Positions 1 through 8,128 of a stretch of 64,000 nt of DNA are shown here, in pieces. The translations under genes were made by a program, and so were the position numbers. The stretch is from Schaalia odontolytica. Its GTDB lineage: Bacteria > Actinomycetota > Actinomycetes > Actinomycetales > Actinomycetaceae. The stretch lies in assembly GCF_002847525.1 (NCBI RefSeq), contig NZ_PKKM01000006.1, forward strand, positions 62,001-126,000, read 5' to 3'. A model generated the notes under the pieces. It searched no databases. It was not told where the DNA came from and saw only the letters and a program-made list of their open reading frames with translations. Position 1 is the stretch's first letter, and each line of letters begins with the position of its first letter.

Positions 1-2
1 TC

Positions 3-947
3 GGATCGCCTCTCGAGATCGCGACCCTCATCCGCACGCGCATCCGCGACAGCGTTGGCCTTCCCGCCTCCGTCGGCATCGCCTCGACCAAGTCGGTTGC
101 GAAGATCGCCTCCTCGCACGCAAAACCCGATGGCCTGCTGCTCATTCCGCACGAGGCCACGGTCGAATTCCTCCACGGCCTCCCCGTGGGGGCCCTGTGG
201 GGAGTGGGCGGCCGCACCGGGGCGATTCTCGACCGCGAAGGCATCGATACGATCGGCGACCTCGCCCACGCGCCCCTCGCGCGCCTGACGAAGCTTCTTG
301 GGGTCGCCTCCGCCCATCACCTGCACGACCTCGCGTGGGGCATCGATCCGCGCCCGGTGGCCCCCGCGCGCGCCGAAAAATCTGTTGGTATGGAACGCAC
401 CTTTGAGGAGGACGTGCGCTCGCGGGCGCAGATCGAGGAGTTCATCCTGGCGGCCTCCCACGATTGCGCGCGCCGGCTGCGCGCGGGTGGGGTCGTCGGG
501 TGGACTATTGGGATCAAGATGCGCGGCGCGGACTTTCATACGATCACGCGCAGCGTGAGCCTTGTGGCTCCCACGGACACGGGGCGAGATATCGCGAGGG
601 CTGCGCGTGAGCTCTTTGCGCGCGAGGACATGCCAATTGGTGGGGTGCGCCTGTTTGGTGTGCGCGTTGAGGGGCTGCAGGCACGCTCCGGGGGAGTGGC
701 CGTCACTCTGGATCGTGACGAGCGCCCGGCTGCTTCGGAGCGGGCGATGGATCAGATTCGCACGAAGTTTGGCGCGGGCGCGCTCGCTCCGGCCACCCTG
801 CTCGGTAAGAAAACACCCGAGAGGCGGTCCTTCGGCGCGGATGACCGGCAGGCGTCCTCCACTGAGGTTTCCTCTGACCGACGAAGCACGGGCACGGATG
901 GGCCAGGTGTGGGTGTTGGCGAGCCGCAGCAGGGGACCCTCCTGTAA
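3..947 (+). CDS. dinB: DNA polymerase IV (DinB), 5'-truncated by window edge
   Basis: Y-family translesion DNA polymerase that copies across damaged template. The reading frame is open from base 3, so the start codon lies upstream of the window and about 314 C-terminal residues are visible. The visible part begins in the palm with the STKSVAKIAS segment, which is typical of the family (GIAxNKxxAKxAS). A helix-hairpin-helix-like thumb follows (WGVG...TIGDLA), then the little finger, which begins near KSVGMERTFEEDV. The catalytic carboxylates of the palm are mostly off the window. The gene ends with TAA and is followed by a short spacer and the DUF3040 gene. I see no frameshift. The family call is secure; DinB versus another Y-family member rests on the thumb and little-finger motifs. 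Confidence 0.9.
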   Translation, partial: GSPLEIATLIRTRIRDSVGLPASVGIASTKSVAKIASSHAKPDGLLLIPHEATVEFLHGLPVGALWGVGGRTGAILDREGIDTIGDLAHAPLARLTKLLGVASAHHLHDLAWGIDPRPVAPARAEKSVGMERTFEEDVRSRAQIEEFILAASHDCARRLRAGGVVGWTIGIKMRGADFHTITRSVSLVAPTDTGRDIARAARELFAREDMPIGGVRLFGVRVEGLQARSGGVAVTLDRDERPAASERAMDQIRTKFGAGALAPATLLGKKTPERRSFGADDRQASSTEVSSDRRSTGTDGPGVGVGEPQQGTLL

Positions 948-1015
948 GGCCAGTTAGTCTCTGGCATCGTGGACGCGCTAAGCTGTCGGTAACACCCATG
1001 TGAAAGGGGCGCCCA

Positions 1016-1432
1016 ATGGCTCTCACCGAGTATGAGAAGAAGATCCTTGAGCAGATGGAAGCATCTCTGCGCGAGGAAGACCCGGCGTTGGCCTCGCAGA
1101 TGTCTGCCCCTGTCTCTGACGAACCTGAATCCGAGGCGCCTGCGGCACCTCGTGGTCCGCGGCGCATCGCGCTCGGCCTGACGGGCGCCGTCCTGGGCAT
1201 GATCGTTCTGGTTGCCGCTGTCTCTCTGGGCTACTCCGTGCTGTCGATCCTCCTGGGGGTCGCCGGTTTTGCTCTGACCGTCGCCGGTGTGCTCTATGCG
1301 CTGTCGCGGCCCGGGGGCAGGGCGAGTGCCACCGAGAAGTCCGCCTCCGACAAGAAGAACGAGAGCGGTGGTTGGGATTCCTTCATCCAGGATCAGGAAC
1401 GACGCTGGGATAATCGAAAGGATAACGACTGA
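1016..1432 (+). CDS. DUF3040 family membrane protein
   Basis: A 138-residue protein opening with MALTEYEKKILEQME, the usual start of actinobacterial DUF3040 proteins. The N-terminal 50 residues are acidic and probably cytoplasmic. Two closely spaced hydrophobic segments follow at about residues 51-73 and 76-95. The tail (about 100-138) is polar and charged, rich in Lys, Asp and Arg. A GAAAGGGG ribosome-binding site lies just before the ATG. In actinobacteria, DUF3040 genes often sit between dinB and mraZ, as here; the biochemical role is unknown. A strong hairpin follows the stop, so it is probably transcribed separately from mraZ. Confidence 0.82.
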   Translation: MALTEYEKKILEQMEASLREEDPALASQMSAPVSDEPESEAPAAPRGPRRIALGLTGAVLGMIVLVAAVSLGYSVLSILLGVAGFALTVAGVLYALSRPGGRASATEKSASDKKNESGGWDSFIQDQERRWDNRKDND

Positions 1433-1454
1433 CGTCGTACGCACACAGCTGACG

Positions 1455-1490
1455 AAGTGGGGCGCGCCGGGAGACCGGGGCGCCCCACTT
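1455..1490 (+). terminator. Hairpin terminator after the DUF3040 gene
   Basis: Perfect 11-bp inverted repeat (AAGTGGGGCGC at 1455-1465 pairing with 1480-1490) with a 14-nt loop, 22 nt after the stop codon. The right arm ends in a short run of T. It separates the dinB/DUF3040 unit from the mraZ leader. Confidence 0.75.
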
Positions 1491-1888
1491 TGATATGTCG
1501 CATGTGATTGTGGCGAATACGGGCTGAGACGTTCCATCGGATCCACCTGAGATTCCCTGCTCTGTGGTGTTGTGTGAGTCGCTCGGTGTTCCTCCACCTT
1601 GCTCCCCACCCTGCTCCCCGGGGTTCCCCGCCGCGCTCCCCACTGTCCTCCCTGAGAGGGGGGCGCTGTTCTCTGAGTGCGCCCAAACCTCGTGAAAACA
1701 TTGTGATTGCAATGAAAATGCGCTCCTTCATCCGATGATACGGCCAGTGGTGAGAGGTGTTGTCGTGGGCGTGACGCACCGAATGTGTGCAAGATTTCCC
1801 CCACTTTTCTCCACCTGAATTTTTCCCTGAAACCAAGCCGTTTCTGGACTATGTTTTTCACGCCACGCCGTAAGTTTTTGTGTAAACA

Positions 1889-1913
1889 TGGGGTGTAGTG
1901 GGTTAAAGTGGGG
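1889..1913 (+). promoter_or_regulatory. Three phased MraZ boxes
   Basis: TGGGG (1889-1893), TGGGT (1899-1903) and TGGGG (1909-1913) are each separated by exactly 5 nt. This matches the known MraZ operator architecture: direct TGGGN repeats spaced by 5 nt just upstream of mraZ. The boxes end 29 nt before the mraZ ATG, so autorepression by MraZ is the natural reading. Confidence 0.85.
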
Positions 1914-1942
1914 GAAAGTTCCGAACAGGGGAGGGCGGTGAC

Positions 1943-2374
1943 ATGTTCCTCGGTACGTACGAGCCCAAGCTCGACGACAAGGGTCGCATGTTCCTGCCTG
2001 CGCGCTTTCGCGAGGACATGGAGGGTGGAATCGTCCTCACTCGCGGCCAAGAGCACTGCATCTATGCATTCCCTGCCGCGGAATTCGAGAACATGACCGC
2101 GGAACTGCGCCGCGCGCCCCTGTCGTCCAAGCAGGCGCGTGACTGGATCCGCGTGATGCTCTCGGGAGCCTATAAGGAGATTCCGGACAAGCAGGGGCGT
2201 ATTAGCGTCCCCGCAGACCTGCGTGCGTATGCGGGTCTGGATCGAGAACTCGCCGTCATTGGCGCGGGATCGCGAGCCGAAATCTGGAACGCCTCGGCTT
2301 GGCGCGACTACCTCGCGGTTCAGGAAGAGGTCTTCTCCAATACAGCGGAAGAGATCATTCCGGGAATGTTCTGA
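1943..2374 (+). CDS. mraZ: Transcriptional regulator MraZ
   Basis: 143-residue DNA-binding regulator and first gene of the division-cell wall cluster. It carries the expected two AbrB/SpoVT-like half-domains. The first has the DDKGR signature at residues 11-15 within [17 protein letters not shown], the second has DKQGR at 82-86. These DxxxR motifs define the MraZ family, whose ring-shaped oligomers bind repeated TGGGN boxes; three such boxes lie just upstream. The ATG at 1943 follows a GGGGAGGGCGG ribosome-binding site. Length is normal for the family. It probably represses its own operon. Confidence 0.96.
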   Translation: MFLGTYEPKLDDKGRMFLPARFREDMEGGIVLTRGQEHCIYAFPAAEFENMTAELRRAPLSSKQARDWIRVMLSGAYKEIPDKQGRISVPADLRAYAGLDRELAVIGAGSRAEIWNASAWRDYLAVQEEVFSNTAEEIIPGMF

Positions 2375-2482
2375 CCCGTGTTCTCAGGTCTCCGCCCGCT
2401 GTTCCGACATCACTTCCCCGATGGCGGAGCACGGTGGGGGACCTGGGTGCACGGATCGCAAGAGACGTAAAGGAGGCGCGGC

Positions 2483-3490
2483 ATGCGCGATGCATCGGAC
2501 TCGGTGCGCGATTTGTCGCGCCCCGCGAGCGAACGCCACGTTCCCGTACTCCTCACGGAGTGCCTCGACATGCTGGCCCCCGCGATTGATCGTCCCGGCG
2601 CTGTCCTCGTGGATGGCACCCTGGGGATGGGTGGACACACCGAGGGTGCGCTCGAGCGCTTCGAGAACCTGACGGTCATCGGCATCGACCGCGACCCTCA
2701 GGCGATCGCCCTCGCCTCTGAGCGACTTGAGCGTTTTGGGACGCGTTTCCGCGCGGTCCATACCACCTACGACAACATTGATGAGGCGGTCGAGGACCAG
2801 CTCGGTCAGGGTGCGCGCGTGGACGGCATCCTCATGGACCTGGGTGTGTCCTCCTTGCAGCTCGACGAGGCCGAGCGTGGCTTCGCGTACTCCAAGGATG
2901 CGCCCCTGGATATGCGGATGGATTCAACCACCGGTCCCAGTGCAGCCGATCTGCTGGCCACGGCCTCGGAAGGTGAACTGATCCGAATCCTGCGCACCTA
3001 CGGCGAAGAGAAATTTGCGCCGCGTATCGCTCGGCTCATCATCCGTCGCCGCGATACTGCGCCGATCACGCGCACCGGGGAGCTCGTGGACATTATCCGC
3101 GAGGCGATCCCCGCCCCCGCGCGGCGCACCGGCGGTAACCCTGCCAAGCGCACCTTCCAGGCGCTGCGCGTCGCCGTCAACGACGAGCTGACCATCCTCG
3201 AACGGGCGCTTCCCAGGGCCCTTGGAAGCCTTCGAGTGGGTGGACGCCTGGTCGTGGAGTCCTACCAGAGTCTCGAGGACCGGATAGTCAAGGATGTTCT
3301 GCGTCGCGGGTCGACCAGTAGCGCTCCTCCTGGACTGCCGATCATCCCCGAGGAGATGGCTCCCAGCCTGCGCCTGCTGACGAAGGGTGCAAACAAGGCC
3401 GATCAGGCCGAACAAGACCACAACCCCCGATCCGCATCCGTGCGACTGCGCGGTGCGGAACTCATCCGCGAATGGAAGGACCTCTCATGA
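2483..3490 (+). CDS. rsmH: 16S rRNA (cytosine(1402)-N4)-methyltransferase RsmH
   Basis: 335-residue SAM-dependent methyltransferase (formerly MraW) that methylates N4 of C1402 in the ribosomal P site. Visible motifs are RHVPVLLTECLDML at about 18-31, the SAM-binding VDGTLGMGGHT at 43-53, MDLGVSSLQLD, GFAYSKDAPLDMRMD and the C-terminal RLVVESYQSLEDRIVK. Start ATG 2483 is preceded by AAAGGAGG. About 108 nt separate it from mraZ. Its stop overlaps the start of ftsL (ATGA), so the two are translationally coupled. Length and motifs are normal for the family. Confidence 0.96.
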   Translation: MRDASDSVRDLSRPASERHVPVLLTECLDMLAPAIDRPGAVLVDGTLGMGGHTEGALERFENLTVIGIDRDPQAIALASERLERFGTRFRAVHTTYDNIDEAVEDQLGQGARVDGILMDLGVSSLQLDEAERGFAYSKDAPLDMRMDSTTGPSAADLLATASEGELIRILRTYGEEKFAPRIARLIIRRRDTAPITRTGELVDIIREAIPAPARRTGGNPAKRTFQALRVAVNDELTILERALPRALGSLRVGGRLVVESYQSLEDRIVKDVLRRGSTSSAPPGLPIIPEEMAPSLRLLTKGANKADQAEQDHNPRSASVRLRGAELIREWKDLS

Positions 3491-3879
3491 GTGCAGCAAC
3501 TGCGAAGGCACGTCCTGCAGCGCGTCCCGAGCTGCGCCGCGAAGAGGCCCACGAGCTGCGCATCGTCGAGGGAACCCGTCCTCGCCGTTCGGTCGCCGCG
3601 ATCCTCATGCTCTTCGTGGCCGTCGCTGTGGCCTCCGTTGTCGTGTCGATGGTTCTCAATACGCGCATGGCTCAGACCTCGTTCGAGATTCGCGAGCAGC
3701 AGCTCGTCCTCAACGAGCTGGAGGCCCAGTCGTGGACGATGCGTGCGGAACTCGATCGCAAGGCCTCGCCGACGGAGCTCGAGAAGGCTGCGAAGGCAAA
3801 CGGAATGGTGCCCGCGGGTAAGTCGGGCTTCATTACCCTCGAAACTGGTACCGTCGAGGCTGGGACTCCCGCGAAGTAA
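3487..3879 (+). CDS. ftsL: FtsL-like septal membrane protein
   Basis: 130-residue bitopic protein: about 36 cytoplasmic residues, one transmembrane helix at about 37-57 (VAAILMLFVAVAVASVVVSM), then a predicted coiled coil (about 60-105). Sequence is poorly conserved in this family, so the call rests on size, topology and position between rsmH and ftsI. FtsL partners with FtsB/DivIC and FtsQ and controls FtsWI activity. I chose the ATG at 3487, which overlaps the rsmH stop as ATGA and has GAAGGA upstream. An in-frame ATG five codons earlier is possible but lies deeper inside rsmH. Confidence 0.8.
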   Translation: MSAATAKARPAARPELRREEAHELRIVEGTRPRRSVAAILMLFVAVAVASVVVSMVLNTRMAQTSFEIREQQLVLNELEAQSWTMRAELDRKASPTELEKAAKANGMVPAGKSGFITLETGTVEAGTPAK

Positions 3880-3897
3880 CCCGGAAGGCGAGTACCA

Positions 3898-5631
3898 ATG
3901 GATACCGTCATTACCCGTTCGCGATGGATCGTAGGCATCCTTGTTGGTGCCCTGTGTATCTGTGGCGTGCGTTTGGTTCAGCTGCAGATCATCGAGGGGC
4001 CGTCTCTGGCCGCTCAGGGCCAGCGCGTGCGTACCTCCTCGACGGAGGTGGCTGCTGCGCGCGGCACGATCACCGACGCGACGGGCGTCGTCCTGGCGAA
4101 CTCGATCCAGACGTACGACATCGCCGTCAACCAGGTGAACATTCGTGCCTTCGTTCACCGCGACGATGATGGTAACGAGGTCGGTCGTGGTCCTGCGGAA
4201 GCGGCGCGCCTCCTGGCTCCGATCCTCGGCATGAACGAGGCGGAGCTTGGCGGCATGATGCTGGGTGACTCCACCTACGTGTACATCAAGCGCAACGTGG
4301 ATGCGGTGTCCTATCGCGAGATCCGCAAGCTTGACATCTACGGCATTGAGTGGGAGTCCGTCTTCGAGCGCGAATACCCCAACGGCAACGTGGCAGCCCC
4401 CGTTATTGGGACGGTCAACGCCGAGGGGCAGGGCTCCTCCGGCATGGAGGCCCAGTTCGACGCGCTGCTCACGGGTACGCCCGGCGCACAGGCCTTCGAG
4501 ATTGCGCCCAATGGTGCGGTGATGCCCGGCGGCAAGAAGACGACCGTCGAGCCGAAGAACGGTGGCAACGTGGAGCTCACGTTGCACGCTGACCTGCAGC
4601 ATCAGGTCCAGGACCTGCTGGATGCGCGTGTCGCGAAGCACCAGGCCGACTGGGGTGCGGTCGTCATCGAGGACGTGGCAACGGGTCACGTGCTCGTGAT
4701 GGCGGATTCGAACTCCAAGGAACCCGACAACGCTAACCCCCAGAAGGTGCACGCCGTTCAGGACACCTTTGAGCCCGGTTCCGTGGGCAAGCTCGTTACC
4801 GTGGGTGCAGCCCTCAACCAGGGCACGATCACGCCCACCAGTGTCTTCCAGGTGCCCTATGCCCTGGATCTGCCCGACGCGGGCGGTCCCATCACCGATT
4901 TCCATGAGCATGATGGCGAGACTCTGACGGCGACGGGCGTTCTTGCGGAGTCGTCAAACACCGGCACCGTCTTGATCGGTCAGACGATGAGCGATGAGCA
5001 GCGCTACTCCATGATGCGCGCCTTTGGTTTCGGTCAGGAGACGGGTATTGAGCTGCCCGGCGAGTCCGCTGGCCTGATGCGCAGTTCGGATCAGTGGCAG
5101 GGGCGTGACCGCTACGTGACGATGTTCGGTCAGGCCTACGCGATCACCGCGATGCAGGAGGCATCCGCGATGGCGACGATCGCGAACGGGGGAGTGCGCA
5201 TTGCTCCGCATATCGTGAAGTCGTGGACGAACGCGGATGGAACGGTCGAGGTTCCCGACACGAGCCAGCCGGTGCAGGTGATGGACGCAACGGCGGCCTC
5301 GCAGCTGCTCACCATGATGGAATCCGTCGTCGAAGATGACCTGGGCACCGCTGGTGCGGCCAAGGTTCCGGGATACCGGGTGGGTGTCAAGACCGGTACC
5401 GCTGAAACGATCATTGACGGCGCATCGGGCCTTGTGTCGACGACTGCAGGCATCATTCCCGCGGATGCTCCGCGTCTGGCGATCGCGGTCGTACTCTACA
5501 ACCCGAGGGTGGCGTCGGTCTCATCCGATTCGTCGGCGCCGCTGTTTGGCGACATTGCGCGCACCGCCGTCGGCAACCTGGGTATCCCCGCCTCCACGTC
5601 GTCCGCTAACCTGTATCCGACGACGCCGTGA
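3898..5631 (+). CDS. ftsI: Peptidoglycan transpeptidase FtsI / PBP3
   Basis: 577-residue class B penicillin-binding protein that cross-links septal peptidoglycan with FtsW. It has an N-terminal membrane anchor (about residues 10-28), a dimerisation/pedestal domain (about 45-215) and a transpeptidase domain. The active-site motifs are visible: SxxK as SVGK at 295-298 (nucleophile S295), SxN as SSN at 352-354, and KTGT at 498-501. The residue after SV is Gly where many homologues have Phe. An AGGCGAG ribosome-binding site precedes ATG 3898. MurE normally follows in actinobacteria, but here murF follows after 17 nt. Confidence 0.95.
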   Translation: MDTVITRSRWIVGILVGALCICGVRLVQLQIIEGPSLAAQGQRVRTSSTEVAAARGTITDATGVVLANSIQTYDIAVNQVNIRAFVHRDDDGNEVGRGPAEAARLLAPILGMNEAELGGMMLGDSTYVYIKRNVDAVSYREIRKLDIYGIEWESVFEREYPNGNVAAPVIGTVNAEGQGSSGMEAQFDALLTGTPGAQAFEIAPNGAVMPGGKKTTVEPKNGGNVELTLHADLQHQVQDLLDARVAKHQADWGAVVIEDVATGHVLVMADSNSKEPDNANPQKVHAVQDTFEPGSVGKLVTVGAALNQGTITPTSVFQVPYALDLPDAGGPITDFHEHDGETLTATGVLAESSNTGTVLIGQTMSDEQRYSMMRAFGFGQETGIELPGESAGLMRSSDQWQGRDRYVTMFGQAYAITAMQEASAMATIANGGVRIAPHIVKSWTNADGTVEVPDTSQPVQVMDATAASQLLTMMESVVEDDLGTAGAAKVPGYRVGVKTGTAETIIDGASGLVSTTAGIIPADAPRLAIAVVLYNPRVASVSSDSSAPLFGDIARTAVGNLGIPASTSSANLYPTTP

Positions 5632-5648
5632 GTCTGAAGGAGTAGAGC

Positions 5649-7046
5649 ATGCAGACATCAGCACAGTGGATTGCTGAGGCAGTGTCGGGTCGCCTGGTCG
5701 GTCCCGATGTGCTCGTGACAGGCCCGGTGGTCACTGACTCGCGTGAGGCAGGCGAGGGATCGCTCTACGTCGCGCGCCGCGGCGAGGCCGCCGACGGGCA
5801 CTCCTTCGTGTCGGGCGCCGTCGAGCGCGGTGCCGTTGCCGTCATCGTTGAGCATGAAGTCGACGAGGCCGTGGCTCAGATCGTCGTGCATGATTCGACC
5901 GAGGCGCTGGGAGCCCTGGCGCGGGCACACGTTGACAAGCTGCGCAGCGGGGGCGACCTCGACGTCATTGCGATGACGGGTTCGGTGGGCAAGACCACGA
6001 CGAAGGACCTGCTGCTCCAGATCATGAGCGAGGACGGGCCGACGGTGGCCCCCAAGCTTTCCTTTAACAACGAGGTCGGCCTGCCGCTAACCGTTCTCCT
6101 GGCTGATGAAACGACGCGTCACCTCGTTCTCGAGATGGGCGCCTCGGGCCCCGGCCACATCACCTACCTGACGGACATCGTCGCCCCGGACGTGGCCATT
6201 GAGCTGTGCGTGGGACATGCCCACGTCGGCGGCTTCGGCGGGTTCGAGGGAGTTGCCGCAGCAAAGGCCGAACTCATCCGCGGCACTCGTCCGGGTGGTC
6301 CCGTCATTCTCAACACCGACGACCCGAACGTCGAGGCAATGGCACCTCTGGCAACCGGTGAGGTGATCCGCTTCTCCGCCTCGGGCGATCCTCGCGCCGA
6401 CGTGCGCGCGCTCGACGTGCGCCTCGATCGTGCGGATCGTGCTTCTTTCACCCTCGTGGCCCCTCAGGGCCAAGCGCAGATCGACCTGAAGATCGTCGGA
6501 CGGCACCACGTGGCGAACGCGCTGGCCGCCGCTGCCGGCGCGCTGACCCTCGGCGTCGGCCTGGAGACCGTGGCCGCAGTCCTGTCGAGCGCCCGTGCCC
6601 TGAGCCCCCACCGCATGGACGTGCACGAGCTCACCGTGGAGGGCACAGAGATCACTTTGATCGATGACTCCTACAACGCGAACCTCGACTCGATGCGCGC
6701 GGGCATCGCGGCGCTGGCCTCGATCGGCTCGGACGCTCGCAAGATTGCTGTTCTCGGAGAAATGCTGGAACTGGGTGAAGACTCCCAGCCGCTGCACGAG
6801 CAGGTGGGGTCGCTGATCGCCGATGCGGGTGTCGACACACTCATTGGCCTGGGCTCGGATGCCCACTACTATCTAGAGGGAGCACCAAGCGTGCCTCATC
6901 GTGAGGTCGCATCGGATCCCGAGCAGGCCGCGCGCCTGGTGATTGAACACGCCGTGGATGGCGCCGTCATCCTCGTCAAAGGCTCCTACGGGTCACATTC
7001 GTGGCAGGTCGCAGACATCCTGCGAGAGAAGGGAACGAACCGGTGA
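5649..7046 (+). CDS. murF: UDP-MurNAc-tripeptide--D-Ala-D-Ala ligase MurF
   Basis: 465-residue Mur ligase that adds D-Ala-D-Ala to UDP-MurNAc-tripeptide using ATP in the cytoplasm. The ATP-binding loop TGSVGKTTTK lies at 110-119, with the central-domain NNEVGLPLT and the C-terminal VLGEMLELG typical of MurF. The N-terminal domain VTDSREAGEGSLYVARRGE is also family-like. GAAGGAG precedes the ATG. Its TGA overlaps the GTG start of mraY (GTGA). Because murE is absent next door, MurF must receive its substrate from a MurE encoded elsewhere. Confidence 0.95.
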   Translation: MQTSAQWIAEAVSGRLVGPDVLVTGPVVTDSREAGEGSLYVARRGEAADGHSFVSGAVERGAVAVIVEHEVDEAVAQIVVHDSTEALGALARAHVDKLRSGGDLDVIAMTGSVGKTTTKDLLLQIMSEDGPTVAPKLSFNNEVGLPLTVLLADETTRHLVLEMGASGPGHITYLTDIVAPDVAIELCVGHAHVGGFGGFEGVAAAKAELIRGTRPGGPVILNTDDPNVEAMAPLATGEVIRFSASGDPRADVRALDVRLDRADRASFTLVAPQGQAQIDLKIVGRHHVANALAAAAGALTLGVGLETVAAVLSSARALSPHRMDVHELTVEGTEITLIDDSYNANLDSMRAGIAALASIGSDARKIAVLGEMLELGEDSQPLHEQVGSLIADAGVDTLIGLGSDAHYYLEGAPSVPHREVASDPEQAARLVIEHAVDGAVILVKGSYGSHSWQVADILREKGTNR

Positions 7047-8128
7047 TTGGACTTATCTCGGCGTTCATTATCGCCATGGCGCTGTCCGTGACGGGCACGC
7101 CGCTGCTCATCCGTTTTCTGGTGCTGCACCAATACGGTCAGTTCATTCGCCAGGACGGTCCGACCCAGCACCTGACCAAGCGTGGCACGCCCACGATGGG
7201 TGGCGTCGTCATCATTCTGGCGACCGTTGTCGCGTGGCTGATCGGCTCAGCGGTCGCCGGTGCGGGCCCGTCGTGGTCCGGCCTGCTGCTCGTGTTCCTG
7301 TTCGTGGGCTTGGGCGTCATCGGCCTGCTCGATGACGGCATCAAGATCATGCGTCAGCGTTCCCTCGGTCTGCACCCGTCGGGGAAGATCATCGGACAGG
7401 TTGCAGTGGCGTCGCTCTTTGCGCTGGGCACCCTGATCATGCCGAACGAATTCGGTGAGTACGCGGGTACGCTCGAGATTTCTTTCGCGCGTCCCACTGC
7501 CCTGACCCTGGGTTTTGCGGGCCTGGGTCTGGGCATCGTTCTGTACCTCATTTGGACCAACCTCATCGTGACGGCGTGGTCGAACGCGACGAACCTGACC
7601 GACGGCCTGGACGGCCTCGCGGCGGGTGTGTCCATCTTCGTGTTCGGGGCCTACACCTTCATCACCTACTTCCAGCGTATTCAGGCATGCACGCAGCTGG
7701 GCGCGAATCAGGCGAATTGCTACTCGACGCGCGACCCTCTCGACTTGGCGATTTTCTGTGCCGCGCTGATCGGTGCGTTGGCGGGCTTCCTGTGGTGGAA
7801 CGCGTCGCCTGCGCAGATCTTCATGGGTGATACGGGCGCTCTCGCACTGGGTGGCGCGGTCGCCGGCCTGTCGATCCTCACTCAGACCCAGCTGCTCGCC
7901 ATCATCGTCGGCGGTCTGTTCGTGGCTGTCGTGCTGTCGGATGTCATCCAGATCGGCGTCTTCAAAGCCACCGGAAAGCGCGTGTTCCGTATGGCTCCTC
8001 TGCATCACCACTTCGAGCTGCTGGGCTGGAAGGAAGTCACGATCGTGATTCGTTTCTGGCTGATTGCTGCGATCGTCGCGGTCGCCGGTGCGGGTATGTT
8101 CTACGCGGAGTGGGTGTCTCGTCGATGA
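7043..8128 (+). CDS. mraY: Phospho-MurNAc-pentapeptide translocase MraY
   Basis: 361-residue polytopic membrane enzyme that transfers phospho-MurNAc-pentapeptide onto undecaprenyl phosphate to make lipid I. Diagnostic segments are KRGTPTMGG near residue 50, NATNLTDGLDGLAAG (catalytic Asp cluster), NASPAQIFMGDTGALALGG and MAPLHHHFELLGWKE (HHH motif). About ten hydrophobic segments are visible. I use the GTG at 7043 overlapping the murF stop; the open frame extends 14 codons further upstream but would overlap murF deeply. The stop overlaps the murD start. Confidence 0.95.
   Translation: MIGLISAFIIAMALSVTGTPLLIRFLVLHQYGQFIRQDGPTQHLTKRGTPTMGGVVIILATVVAWLIGSAVAGAGPSWSGLLLVFLFVGLGVIGLLDDGIKIMRQRSLGLHPSGKIIGQVAVASLFALGTLIMPNEFGEYAGTLEISFARPTALTLGFAGLGLGIVLYLIWTNLIVTAWSNATNLTDGLDGLAAGVSIFVFGAYTFITYFQRIQACTQLGANQANCYSTRDPLDLAIFCAALIGALAGFLWWNASPAQIFMGDTGALALGGAVAGLSILTQTQLLAIIVGGLFVAVVLSDVIQIGVFKATGKRVFRMAPLHHHFELLGWKEVTIVIRFWLIAAIVAVAGAGMFYAEWVSRR

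Larger units (their letters stand above)
1433..1942 (+). promoter_or_regulatory. Long mraZ upstream region, no gene seen
   Basis: A 510-base stretch without a convincing gene. After the terminator it holds a C-rich block (about 1590-1670, repeated GCTCCCC-like words) and then an A/T-richer segment (about 1690-1880) that probably carries the promoter of the division cluster. MraZ boxes lie at its downstream end. The 76-residue open frame at 1508-1738 has no ribosome-binding site and no recognisable composition, so I treat it as chance. Confidence 0.6.

Noticed and set aside
1508..1738. 76-residue frame in the mraZ upstream region
   Set aside because: No ribosome-binding site, odd Cys/Arg/Pro composition and location in a C-rich regulatory stretch.
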